A stretch of 64,000 bases of DNA, from assembly GCF_040802235.1 (NCBI RefSeq), contig NC_133157.1, positions 22,957,501 to 23,021,500 of the forward strand, written 5' to 3'. The notes under the pieces were generated by a model. That model worked only from the letters and a program-made list of their open reading frames with translations. It made no database searches and was not told the DNA's origin. The position numbers and the translations under genes were made by a program. The first letter of the stretch is position 1, and each line of letters begins with the position of its first letter. This DNA comes from Manis javanica. Its lineage: Eukaryota; Chordata; Mammalia; Pholidota; Manidae. This document shows, piece after piece, positions 51,801 through 55,104 of the stretch.

Positions 51801-52361
51801 TGAGCAGCCCCTAAACAAGCTGAAATGGAACAGGTCAATTTTGCACACTTTCTTCCTGGGGTTCCATGAAATAGGCATGAGACCGGGGCAGCAGTCCCTG
51901 CGTTTGTGTTCTGGGGCCTCAAGTTGTCTTGGGAGCCATAATCTATATACTTACTGAGACCTCTTAGATCTCTATAATGGAGAGATTTTATTATTTTAAA
52001 ACTAAATAATGTTTAAAATAATGATAAAGTCTTCTGAAGTACCCTTTGTAGAATTTGATTTGCTTGCTTCCTGTCACTATAGGTTGATAAGTGTATTACA
52101 AAGACAAGATCTACGATGGCTGTTTTGGTTCAACTTCTCTCACTTTGCTATAAATTGCTGAAAAAGGTGAGATAGTTTTTCTATCCTAAACTCAAATTTC
52201 AAAAACTAAAAGGAAAATGCAAAAGAGAATTGTTGCTATTTAATTTTGTAATTTTTGAGGTTAAAACAAAAACTAATTGTCTTAACTCTTTCCAGCTTCA
52301 GGTGGAAAACAACAGATGGGCCTCAGTTACAAGTAAAGACTCCGTGGATGGTAAAACTTGA
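29..52361 (+). CDS. CTNNAL1: alpha-catulin, complete 19-exon coding region
   Basis: Coding exons: 29-169, 11410-11599, 17822-18009, 19599-19718, 23975-24064, 25077-25247, 28154-28354, 30444-30530, 33677-33835, 36461-36553, 37882-38032, 42931-42968, 44745-44795, 44883-45037, 48234-48282, 51083-51139, 51280-51393, 52083-52166, 52296-52361. They sum to 2,205 nt, giving 734 residues plus TGA, the length I recall for human CTNNAL1. Every junction is GT-AG and frame is kept throughout. The protein begins [12 protein letters not shown] and reads as a vinculin/alpha-catenin family member built of helical bundles, with no signal peptide or membrane segment. Known of the family: a cytoplasmic scaffold that binds the Lbc Rho exchange factor and IKK-beta and links dystrobrevin complexes to the cytoskeleton. 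It is expressed from a CpG-island promoter. No frameshift or premature stop is seen. Identity is near certain from continuous residue-level recognition; function is inferred from orthology. Confidence 0.97.
1640..1905 (-). repeat. MIR SINE
   Basis: Reads as an inverted MIR: CACTATGTGCTAAGGCATGC, ATTAACTCATTTAATTCTTG, GGATGAGGAAAACTCAGGC and AGAACCCAGGTGTCTTGGCT occur in the correct MIR antisense order. An ancient tRNA-derived SINE, not an active tRNA gene. Confidence 0.85.
2505..2725 (-). repeat. probable L2 fragment
   Basis: GGACTTACATTCTAGTTGGA followed by GACAGGACACA and later GAGGAGATAGG resembles the inverted L2 3' region (GAGCTTACATTCTAGTGGGG). Heavily diverged. Confidence 0.4.
3105..5215 (+). 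mobile_element. old L1 fragment, ORF2 C-terminal half and 3' UTR
   Basis: A run of degenerate L1 ORF2 sequence in plus orientation. It starts at a RT/thumb segment (TCAGTAGATGCAGGAAAAGC), passes CATACCAATTCTCCC-like and AAACTGGGTGGACTTGCTTG regions, and continues to a 3' UTR (TTTAAACTGTACATATATAT). There are many stops; it is inactive. It looks like an old L1M-type element. Confidence 0.8.
6085..6300 (-). repeat. MIR SINE
   Basis: Inverted MIR: TATACTAAGCACTTTATTTA, CAACAACCTTGTGAGATGGG, CACATGACAGCTAGAATTCA and ACCCAGGC occur in the expected order. Confidence 0.8.
6625..6805 (+). repeat. MIR SINE
   Basis: TGTGAGCTTGGGCAAATTCT, TAACCTCTTTAAATTTCAGG, TAAAATGAGGGTAAAAATAG and CATAGTGCCTACTACTG follow MIR sense order. 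Confidence 0.8.
7655..7865 (+). repeat. MIR SINE, diverged
   Basis: TGGTGTCAGAAAAACTTGGG TTCAAATTC, then CTCAGCTTCAGTTTTCTTAT, resembles MIR sense sequence. More decayed than its right-hand neighbour. Confidence 0.6.
7885..8095 (+). repeat. MIR SINE, near full length
   Basis: AGCAGTATGGCTAAGTGGTT, AGACTCTGGAGTCAGAATCT, GTTTCCTCATTTGTAAAATG and GGATTTTGTGAGGCATTATG match successive MIR segments. It directly abuts the L1 starting near 8101. Confidence 0.85.
8101..9341 (+). mobile_element. L1 3' copy with internal ORF2 deletion
   Basis: Plus-strand L1. Bases 8101-8424 match the ORF2 reverse-transcriptase region (ATGCAAGGATGGTTTGATAT; AATGCAGAAAAAGCTTTGAC). At about 8424/8425 it jumps to the ORF2 C-terminal region (AATCATCAGGGAAATGCAAA), which runs through a 126-residue open remnant at 8591-8971 ([20 protein letters not shown]...). 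A G-rich 3' UTR and AATAAA at 9308-9313 end in an A-rich tail. More than 1 kb of ORF2 is missing relative to an intact element. A 12-bp in-frame tandem duplication, CATGGAAGCAAC, occupies 8754-8777. Confidence 0.85.
9342..9730 (+). repeat. ancient mammalian interspersed repeat, same family as 16622-16985
   Basis: CTGTTGGCAGGAGGCCTCAG, CTCTCCATAGGGTTACTTGA and GATCCCAGAGAGAGTGGGAT form a recognisable old mammalian repeat. Part of its order is repeated at 16622-16985. I do not assert the family name. Confidence 0.6.
9735..10335 (+). repeat. L2 LINE 3' region
   Basis: ACTCTTCAGTGGCTTCCTGT, ATAAAATACAAACCCTTTAC, GATCCCAGCTTAAATATCAC, CCCCCACTAGAATGTAAGGT and a tail GGCATATGATAGGTGTGCAA follow the sense order of the L2 3' end. 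Anciently inactive. Confidence 0.85.
10435..10565 (-). repeat. MIR fragment
   Basis: GAGATTAAGTAAATTTCCCT, AGGTCATTTAGCTATGGCAA and CTCGAACCCAGGCCTTCCTG give the inverted MIR core and its tRNA-derived box B region. Confidence 0.7.
11410..11599 (+). CDS. CTNNAL1: CTNNAL1 exon 2 (codons 48-110)
   Basis: A T-rich tract ending TTTTTTTAG precedes the exon and donor GTATGT follows it. It encodes [10 protein letters not shown] through CIEAKQA, including the conserved [19 protein letters not shown] helix typical of vinculin/alpha-catenin proteins. It ends in phase 1, with the first base of a Gly codon. Confidence 0.97.
12080..13345 (-). repeat. L2 LINE, inverted, interrupted
   Basis: ATTTACTATGTGCTGGCTAT, CTGCCCTCATGGAGCTTGTG, GGACAGGAATTTTGGACTGT, AGTTAGGAGGCTGTTGGTTC and TGGATGTGGGATGTAGTGGA are successive antisense L2 landmarks. 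It is split by the MER20 at 12331-12556. Confidence 0.8.
12331..12556 (-). mobile_element. MER20-type hAT-Charlie DNA transposon
   Basis: Starts CAGGGTTTTTCAACTTTGAA and ends near AAGAACTAGTG. Inside are TTGACATTTTGGGCTGGATA, GGGGGCTCTCCTGTGCATTT and GTGTCTCCAGACACTACTAA, the MER20 landmarks in inverted order. It is non-autonomous, encodes no protein, and is inserted into the older L2. Confidence 0.85.
13949..15094 (-). mobile_element. ~1.1-kb polyadenylated retroposon of unrecognised family with target-site duplication
   Basis: The body is 13962-15080 on the minus strand. Flanks are near-identical: GCAAGAGTAGGGA at 13949-13961 and GCAAAGAGTAGGGA at 15081-15094. The left end carries poly(T) (13962-13973, then AGGGGTTTAC, then 13984-13999), i.e. 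a 3' poly(A) tail in element sense. An AATAAA on the element strand (14023-14018) lies about 18 bp before the tail. The body is not L1, L2, MIR or a protein-coding retrocopy I recognise; open frames are under 80 codons. This is how L1-mobilised Pol II transcripts look. It might be a lineage-specific LINE-dependent family or a retrocopied non-coding RNA or UTR. I have a memory of similar sequence being common in pangolin assemblies, unverified. Confidence 0.75.
15545..15775 (+). repeat. MIR SINE
   Basis: TTTTGGAGTCAGATTGCCTG, CTCATCTATGCAATGGGGAT and TTTAGCACATAGAAAGTACT are in MIR sense order. Confidence 0.8.
15812..16100 (-). repeat. L1M-type 3' UTR fossil, inverted
   Basis: ATATATAATTGACATACAAT, ATCACCATAATAAGTCTAGT, TAACATCCATCACC and CCTATGACTTACTTATTTTA are hallmarks of the antisense 3' UTR of old L1M elements. 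Copies of the same segment lie at 35485-35835 and 47465-47735. Confidence 0.8.
16622..16985 (+). repeat. ancient mammalian interspersed repeat
   Basis: GTATTAGTTACTTATTGCTG opens a known old repeat. CTGGTTCTGGGTCAGTGTCT, CATGGTAGCTGGCTTCCCTC and GGGTGGGTATCATTGGGAGC follow. Related to 9342-9730; family not named. Confidence 0.65.
17822..18009 (+). CDS. CTNNAL1: CTNNAL1 exon 3 (codons 111-173)
   Basis: Acceptor TTCTTGTTAG, donor GTACTT. It encodes [13 protein letters not shown] through ITSRNK, with the hydrophobic helix [20 protein letters not shown] that packs in the catenin helical bundle. It ends in phase 0. The donor GTACTT is weaker than the consensus GTAAGT. Confidence 0.97.
18010..19598 (+). 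other. CTNNAL1: CTNNAL1 intron 3
   Basis: No gene or confidently recognised repeat. The last ~500 bp are pyrimidine-rich (19080-19560), vaguely like antisense of old L2 coding sequence, but too diverged to call. Confidence 0.6.
19599..19718 (+). CDS. CTNNAL1: CTNNAL1 exon 4 (codons 174-213)
   Basis: Acceptor TTTTGCAG, donor GTATGT. It encodes [10 protein letters not shown] through GDRQN, exactly 40 codons, phase 0 at both ends. The helical segment contains the [16 protein letters not shown] motif. Confidence 0.97.
20195..20415 (-). repeat. MIR SINE
   Basis: GATCTCATTTAATTCTGGAA, CACATGAGGAAACTGAACCT and TTCCCAAGATCACTCTTCCA are the inverted MIR core. Confidence 0.8.
21285..21475 (+). repeat. 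hAT/Charlie-like DNA transposon fossil
   Basis: AGTGTCCATAAGCAAAATTT, TATTGGAACAAAACTATG and ATTTATTGTCTGGCCTTTTG match a common mammalian fossil with the consensus pattern TAAAGTTTTATTGGAACACA ... TATCTGGCCCTTTACAG. A second copy lies at 31310-31515. Family name not asserted. Confidence 0.6.
21815..23632 (-). mobile_element. 5'-truncated L1 with 16-bp target-site duplication
   Basis: The body is 21831-23616, inverted relative to CTNNAL1. Perfect duplications TAAATAAGTAACTTTT flank it (21815-21830 and 23617-23632). The left end has the T-rich antisense tail, then the G-rich 3' UTR read as C-rich. Minus-strand ORF2 remnants run at 22531-22283 ([20 protein letters not shown]...) and 23502-23107 ([20 protein letters not shown]...). 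Frame breaks show it is dead. The 3' UTR resembles those at 8101-9341 and 34951-35420, so it is the same L1 lineage. Confidence 0.92.
23975..24064 (+). CDS. CTNNAL1: CTNNAL1 exon 5 (codons 214-243)
   Basis: Acceptor TCATTTTTAG, donor GTAAGA. Thirty codons, [10 protein letters not shown] through LLTASK: a charged lysine-rich start followed by an amphipathic helix. Phase 0 at both ends. An L1 insertion lies just upstream in intron 4. Confidence 0.97.
24065..25076 (+). other. CTNNAL1: CTNNAL1 intron 5
   Basis: About 1 kb of AT-rich intron. I recognise no repeat, RNA or coding segment in it. Confidence 0.65.
25077..25247 (+). CDS. CTNNAL1: CTNNAL1 exon 6 (codons 244-300)
   Basis: Acceptor ATTTTGAAG, with a weak polypyrimidine tract; donor GTAAGA. 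Fifty-seven codons, [10 protein letters not shown] through TGIKKFK, phase 0 at both ends. The acceptor GAAG is unusual in having a purine before AG, yet frame and protein match the orthologue. Confidence 0.96.
25690..25910 (-). repeat. MIR SINE
   Basis: ATTTATTGAACACTGCCTCT, AGATGAAGTAACTTGCCAGG and GGATTTGAAACTGGGCAGTC are in inverted MIR order. Confidence 0.75.
26175..26360 (-). repeat. MIR-like fragment
   Basis: GTATCTCATTTAACCTCTAA, GGTATTATTAGACCCATGTT and GAGGAAGAAAGCTAATAAGT resemble inverted MIR, strongly diverged. Confidence 0.5.
28154..28354 (+). CDS. CTNNAL1: CTNNAL1 exon 7 (codons 301-367)
   Basis: Acceptor TTGTTCTCAG, donor GTAAGA. Sixty-seven codons, [10 protein letters not shown] through SVWIQA, phase 0 at both ends. 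It carries the conserved [14 protein letters not shown] segment in the middle of the protein. Confidence 0.97.
28355..30443 (+). other. CTNNAL1: CTNNAL1 intron 7
   Basis: The right half is inverted L2-like sequence (29590-30195, listed). 28355-29580 shows nothing recognised. Confidence 0.65.
29590..30195 (-). repeat. L2 LINE fragments, inverted
   Basis: Two overlapping-type L2 starts occur: TTTTATATGCCAGGTAGCAG near 29610 and CATTTGCTGTGCCAGGTATT near 29870. They are followed by TATGGAGCTTACCATGGCCT and GAGAAGGCCTTTCTGAGGAC, the antisense L2 3' landmarks. Probably two fragments. Confidence 0.6.
30444..30530 (+). CDS. CTNNAL1: CTNNAL1 exon 8 (codons 368-396)
   Basis: Acceptor TTTTTAG, donor GTAAGT (perfect consensus). 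Twenty-nine codons, [12 protein letters not shown] through LNELKKE, phase 0 at both ends: a highly charged helix. Confidence 0.97.
30690..31205 (+). mobile_element. old L1 3' fragment
   Basis: CAAATGTTCATAGAAGCTTT, ATTTATAATGGACAAAAAAC and CAGCAATAAAAGGAACAGAA mark the end of ORF2 in plus orientation, followed by a 3' UTR with a GT-rich microsatellite (30909-30938) and a TA run near 31163. Inactive. Confidence 0.8.
31310..31515 (+). repeat. hAT/Charlie-like DNA transposon fossil, second copy
   Basis: CACAATGGCAGAATTGGGTA, GTTGCAATAGAGATTGTGTG and CCTAAAATATTTACTGTCTG align by eye with 21285-21475 and carry more of the family consensus. Confidence 0.65.
32260..32435 (+). repeat. MIR SINE
   Basis: TTTCCTTACCTCTGAAATGG, GTATAACAGTATTAATTTAG and the stretch GTCAGTACATTGCATAAAGC follow MIR sense order. 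Confidence 0.65.
32440..32575 (+). repeat. MIR fragment
   Basis: TTGACTCCAGAGCC, GATCTTGGGCAAGTCACCCA and GTCTCTGAGGACCTGTTTCA match the MIR core. Confidence 0.7.
33045..33175 (+). repeat. L2 3' tail
   Basis: CTGAGGGAAGGGGTTGTGTC, AGTATAGTGCCTGCCATCAT and GTAAGTATTTAATAAAGTTT correspond to the L2 3' terminus. Confidence 0.75.
33677..33835 (+). CDS. CTNNAL1: CTNNAL1 exon 9 (codons 397-449)
   Basis: Acceptor ATGTGTAG, donor GTGAGT. Fifty-three codons, [13 protein letters not shown] through QKEQLVE, phase 0 at both ends. It includes the conserved helix [20 protein letters not shown]. Confidence 0.97.
34937..35434 (-). mobile_element. short 5'-truncated L1 with decayed target-site duplication
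   Basis: The body is 34951-35420. Flanks GCTAGTGAGTATTC (34937-34950) and GCTAGTAATCATTC (35421-35434) agree at 11 of 14 positions. The body is the antisense 3' UTR and last part of ORF2 (CAGTCACTGTCCATCAGCGT; GTTATACTCCACAAATGAGT), the same lineage as 21831-23616 but more diverged, so older. Confidence 0.85.
35485..35835 (-). repeat. L1M-type 3' UTR fossil, inverted
   Basis: AAAATATAATTGACATTTAA, GATGCATATCACCATAATCA and TTATTACTGGAGATTTGAAC match the antisense L1M 3' UTR, with an internal TATA run near 35551-35563. Confidence 0.75.
36461..36553 (+). CDS. CTNNAL1: CTNNAL1 exon 10 (codons 450-480)
   Basis: Acceptor TTTCTCATAG, donor GTATGA. Thirty-one codons, [16 protein letters not shown] through VTGQQ, phase 0 at both ends. 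Confidence 0.97.
36554..37881 (+). other. CTNNAL1: CTNNAL1 intron 10
   Basis: AT-rich intron; nothing recognised on either strand. Confidence 0.65.
37882..38032 (+). CDS. CTNNAL1: CTNNAL1 exon 11 (codons 481-530)
   Basis: Acceptor TTTCATTAG, donor GTGAGA. It encodes [14 protein letters not shown] through IFEGRR and ends in phase 1, the first base of Gly. The helix [18 protein letters not shown] is characteristic of alpha-catenin-like proteins. Confidence 0.97.
39130..40520 (-). pseudogene. possible decayed processed pseudogene, parent unknown
   Basis: On the minus strand, short lysine/serine/proline-rich frames follow one another but are separated by stops and frame shifts: [19 protein letters not shown] near 40440-40490, [18 protein letters not shown] near 40205-40265, a 74-codon open frame at 39576-39352, and [20 protein letters not shown] near 39250-39311. 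The plus-strand frame at 39356-39787 is hydrophobic, as the antisense of a basic protein would be. I cannot name a parent. No poly(A) tail or duplication was identified. It may be chance. Confidence 0.25.
41690..42005 (+). repeat. hAT-like DNA transposon fossil
   Basis: Begins GTCAGCAATGTCCAATAGAA and ends ATTCAACAGCACAGTTCTAC, imperfect inverted ends. Inside, GCCACATATGTAATTTAAAA and ATTTTACATTTGCAGCACAT match a widespread mammalian repeat. Family name not asserted. Confidence 0.7.
42931..42968 (+). CDS. CTNNAL1: CTNNAL1 exon 12, 38-nt micro-exon (codons 531-543)
   Basis: Acceptor TTATTTGTAG, donor GTAAGT. Only 38 nt, encoding [13 protein letters not shown] together with the split Gly codon. 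It restores phase 0. It sits alone between two introns of 4.9 and 1.8 kb. Confidence 0.95.
42969..44744 (+). other. CTNNAL1: CTNNAL1 intron 12
   Basis: No recognised repeat or RNA. An open frame of 94 codons at 44215-44499 (plus) has no family resemblance and no splice context. Confidence 0.6.
44745..44795 (+). CDS. CTNNAL1: CTNNAL1 exon 13 (codons 544-560)
   Basis: Acceptor TTGTTGCAG, donor GTGAGG. Seventeen codons, [17 protein letters not shown], phase 0 at both ends: a hydrophilic, probably disordered linker between helical domains. Its length is a multiple of three, so skipping would keep frame. Confidence 0.96.
44796..44882 (+). other. CTNNAL1: CTNNAL1 intron 13, 87 bp
   Basis: An intron of only 87 bp from GTGAGG to TCTTATAG, near the functional minimum for mammals. 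Confidence 0.95.
44883..45037 (+). CDS. CTNNAL1: CTNNAL1 exon 14 (codons 561-611)
   Basis: Acceptor TGTCTTATAG, donor GTAAAT. It encodes [16 protein letters not shown] through SLYLFT plus two bases of Arg. The segment [27 protein letters not shown] is a well-conserved block of the C-terminal catenin-like domain. The intron before it is only 87 bp. Confidence 0.97.
47235..47375 (-). repeat. MIR fragment
   Basis: TTCATTTTATCTTTACAACA, CACATCTCATAGCTGTTAAG and GGGCAGAACTGGCTGCTACT are in inverted MIR order. Confidence 0.6.
47465..47735 (-). repeat. L1M-type 3' UTR fossil, inverted
   Basis: GTGTAGTTACCATCGGTCAC, CATACAAAGTCATTACAATA, TCCCTATGCTGTATCTTTCA and CCCCATGACTTATTTATTTT follow the antisense L1M 3' UTR. 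Confidence 0.85.
48234..48282 (+). CDS. CTNNAL1: CTNNAL1 exon 15 (codons 612-628)
   Basis: Acceptor TTTATTTCAG, donor GTATGT. Forty-nine nt completing the Arg codon and encoding [16 protein letters not shown]. It restores phase 0. Confidence 0.96.
48283..51082 (+). other. CTNNAL1: CTNNAL1 intron 15
   Basis: An inverted L2 at 49330-50060 (listed). 48283-49320 and 50070-51080 show nothing I can name with confidence. Confidence 0.65.
49330..50060 (-). repeat. L2 LINE, inverted
   Basis: TGTTTATTGAGTTTCTACTG, GCTGCCATGGAGCTTACATA, GGGTTTTGAGAAGCAGTGGC, ATTTATTGAGATAGGGAGCA and TTGGGAGTCATCAGCTTTAA are successive antisense L2 landmarks. Confidence 0.85.
51083..51139 (+). CDS. CTNNAL1: CTNNAL1 exon 16 (codons 629-647)
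   Basis: Acceptor TTTCCACCAG, donor GTAATG. Nineteen codons, [19 protein letters not shown], phase 0 at both ends. A 140-bp intron follows. Confidence 0.96.
51280..51393 (+). CDS. CTNNAL1: CTNNAL1 exon 17 (codons 648-685)
   Basis: Acceptor ATATTTCAG, donor GTAAAA. Thirty-eight codons, [14 protein letters not shown] through QNQVFLK, phase 0. It contains the conserved helix [12 protein letters not shown]. Confidence 0.97.
51394..52082 (+). other. CTNNAL1: CTNNAL1 intron 17
   Basis: Unique-looking sequence with moderate G+C in 51450-51960. No recognised element. Confidence 0.6.
52083..52166 (+). CDS. CTNNAL1: CTNNAL1 exon 18 (codons 686-713)
   Basis: Acceptor TCACTATAG, donor GTGAGA. Twenty-eight codons, [16 protein letters not shown] through LLKK, the last helix of the fold. 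Phase 0 at both ends; a 129-bp intron follows. Confidence 0.97.
52296..52361 (+). CDS. CTNNAL1: CTNNAL1 exon 19, terminal (codons 714-734 and stop)
   Basis: Acceptor CTCTTTCCAG. It encodes [19 protein letters not shown] and KT, then TGA at 52359-52361. The C-terminal tail is hydrophilic. Confidence 0.97.
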   Translation, partial: LQVENNRWASVTSKDSVDGKT

Positions 52362-52525
52362 GAAGCTTTGGGGTCACATCTCTGGAACAGCATGTGGCAA
52401 AGCTGATATTTTTTAGAAAGCAAATGATTCTATGTATTTTCAAAAATTCAACAGTTTTATAAAGAAAACAGTAATGAAATCTTAATTTTCCGATCATGAA
52501 ACTTACTGTGAAGCTTTCTGACACT

Positions 52526-52531
52526 AATAAA
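52526..52531 (+). terminator. CTNNAL1: candidate poly(A) signal of CTNNAL1
   Basis: First AATAAA after the stop codon, 165 nt downstream (ACTAATAAATGCC). It would give a short 3' UTR. A second AATAAA lies at 53135-53140. Sequence alone does not show which is used. Confidence 0.55.
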
Positions 52532-53134
52532 TGCCATGGTAGTTACTAGATTCCTAATTGCAGTATCATTTAAAAATGGGACTTTGTCACTAATAACATT
52601 CTTTAAAAGTCAGACCAAATACCCCAGCTGTCTTAATGACAGTTTAATCCAAAGAAGCCATTCTGGATATATTCACTTTTGGTGTGTATTACCTTAATTT
52701 CCTATTTTTAAAAAATGTAAGCTTATCATTTACAACAGTTTTCAGCAGAAAATGTACCATAGTCTGTGTGAACACGGGGTTTTCCTTACCTGTGAACTCT
52801 TCTTCAATCCCTCAGTCCACCATGACGGGGCTTCTTGCTGTCCTGTCACAGATCATGCATGCTAGTAGAACACCTTTGTTCTCTAACGAGTGTTTCACAT
52901 AGCACAAGCTATGTTTGTCCCTCCCCACTTCCCAGAAGCAGGGTCACGGAGCTCACTCCGCAGAATCTGGAGGAACTCACTAGGAAGTGGCGTCACTTCT
53001 TGTTCTAGCATAGCTGGCCTGTCTGCCCCGAGTATTAGCTAGAATCCTACTGGCTTAAAATATAGTTTTGAACTACCTTCAGAAGTGACTGATGGAATGT
53101 AAGTTATAAGACAGAGAATGATGAAGCTGTTTAA

Positions 53135-53140
53135 AATAAA
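53135..53140 (+). terminator. CTNNAL1: alternative poly(A) signal of CTNNAL1
   Basis: AATAAA about 0.77 kb past the stop, within AT-rich sequence (TTAAAATAAATTCC). It would give a longer 3' UTR if the proximal signal is bypassed. Confidence 0.4.
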
Positions 53141-54100
53141 TTCCGAATAACAATACATTTTAAATATGTATCTTTGGAACATTCATTATAAAGCATTTCT
53201 TTAGTTTTCTTAATGTTAGGGTTACAAGTTTTTCTTGTTTTGATTTGGGGTGGTTTATAGATTCTGTCCTTATGATATAGTACAGTTAACTTTTAGACTC
53301 ATTTGATAGCGCTTCTATCCCAATGTTTTGAAATTCATTTTGAAATCTAACAGAACATGTCAGTTGCCAAGTGGCAGTAGTTACATAAGCTTGTCTGATT
53401 ATTATCTGGGTCGGCCATCACAATATTCACATGATCCTGAAGAACCACAGTACTACCAGTTAGCTAGTCAATTTCTTACCGAAGGGAACTTGAACTTACT
53501 GTAGGCCTAGGGGAGCGAATGGGATACACTCAGCTTGGTTAATGACCTCAGTTCTGTAAAAATCAAGCATGACTTTCATTCCCTGAAACCAAAATATTTT
53601 TAAATGACAAAAGCAATAATGGGAGAATGATGTGCGGTAATGTTGCATGTAAATATGTTTTACTATCTTTAGTATCTTTGTTTTATGACATCTTCAGGAA
53701 TCATTGTTAGTACTTGAAATGGGGATCTTTTGGCTTGTCCTTATGTTTTCAGCTCATAGCAACATCAGTGTAGATGACTGTAGGGTTACTACCTATTTAT
53801 GTCTGGTAGGTGTATTTAGGAGACAGTCATGCTGGCACTCAAATTACAAGTCTTTATTGTGAGTGAAAAATAATTTCTAAGTTTTACTTGCAAAATACTT
53901 TTATATATCTGAAATGAGAATATTCTCTTATTCAACTCGAAGTGGAGGTGAGGGAGGAATGACATGACTTTGACAGCATAAGAGGATAGAGAGCCAAAGG
54001 AATTTACACATGGATTTCTTCCGCATTAAATAACTGTTTTATTTAAAAACAGATTTAAATGTGTTGCAGCCCTTAAGGAAAAAACAATTTTAACACACCT

Positions 54101-54161
54101 TTTATTTAAAATTCAATGGGAATAAATATAAATATTAAACCAGACATTCACATTTTTTATT
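54101..54161 (-). terminator. ABITRAM: candidate poly(A) signals of ABITRAM
   Basis: Read on the minus strand, AATAAA occurs at 54161-54156 and 54106-54101, with another at 54043-54038. These lie 0.8-0.93 kb beyond the ABITRAM stop. Which one is used is not known. Confidence 0.4.
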
Positions 54162-54966
54162 TTTAAATGAGAAAGCTTTTGTCTATTGAAAGACATCTGT
54201 TATCTATGAATTATAGTAACTTCTAAGAAACTTTTTGCTGGTTACCCTGTAACTATTATTGCAATTACCAGTAACACTGCATTATAATACTTCCATGTGT
54301 TAGGAGAGCCCTTTGTTTTTCTCAAAGCCTTTTCATGCATCTCTCATTTAAGAAGCAAGTTACAGTTCTACTTTGTTTCAGAGAGGAAGACCATCCCATG
54401 GCATAAGGAGCAGAGAAAGTGCACACTGATTCTCCCCGACAGCTCAGAGCGAGAGGAGCCGACGCAGGAGGGCTGGGATTAGTTTTTGGTACTGTCACAC
54501 TGAAGCTAGATTGGGAAGGCCAGGTTTTTTTTTTGTTTAACTTCAGATGATGGAAGATTGGGACAAAAACAATAACCATGCCTTACCATTGACACAGAAG
54601 TATGTGAAAATGTAGTATTGCTAATAGGATCATGGGGAAATTATTTTTACTTTGCTACTTAAAACTTTTCTTTCCAAATTTTCCTCAAAGTTTTGTTTGT
54701 TTTTAATCAGAAAAAACATCCCTTGCTTGCCAGCTGTCAGAAAGAGAAAGAAAAAGAACAGAGAGTATGTGTGCAGGGCAGACCTGGGAGGCTGAAGACA
54801 AAATGGGAACCAAGGCTTGTTATACAAGACAGAGGGAAAACTAGGTTAAGTTTTAAGATCAGGCCTCTCTACAGAGGCTCACATATGCTGGTTCTTCTTT
54901 AGTGCACTGATCAGTTGGGCCTGATAAGGATAAGACCGCTGTGTTGCTTTTACTCCACTTCCGTCT

Positions 54967-55104
54967 TCATGATGTAGCAGTTGTGGCATTGATGCGTTTC
55001 ACCATGACTTCTTCATACTGTTTTTGTGTCAGTAACCCTTCTGTTATGCTCTTACTTTCTTTAAATTTGGGCAACACAACTGCAATGTAGCCTTCAGTGG
55101 ACGG
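54967..55104 (-). CDS. ABITRAM: ABITRAM exon 6, terminal (codons 137-181 and stop)
   Basis: Acceptor CCTTTCTAG. It encodes [20 protein letters not shown] through RINATTATS, then TGA at 54969-54967. Confidence 0.97.
   Translation of the reverse strand, partial: PSTEGYIAVVLPKFKESKSITEGLLTQKQYEEVMVKRINATTATS

Larger units (their letters stand above)
52362..54966. other. tail-to-tail intergenic / 3' UTR interval
   Basis: Holds the 3' UTRs of CTNNAL1 (plus) and ABITRAM (minus). I recognise no repeats and no further coding exons; open frames here are short and without family resemblance. Candidate poly(A) signals occur on both strands. Confidence 0.7.

Noticed and set aside
52083-52295. U12-type intron 18 in CTNNAL1, suggested by a CTTAAC near the acceptor
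   Set aside because: The donor is GTGAGA, a U2-type site, not GTATCC or ATATCC.
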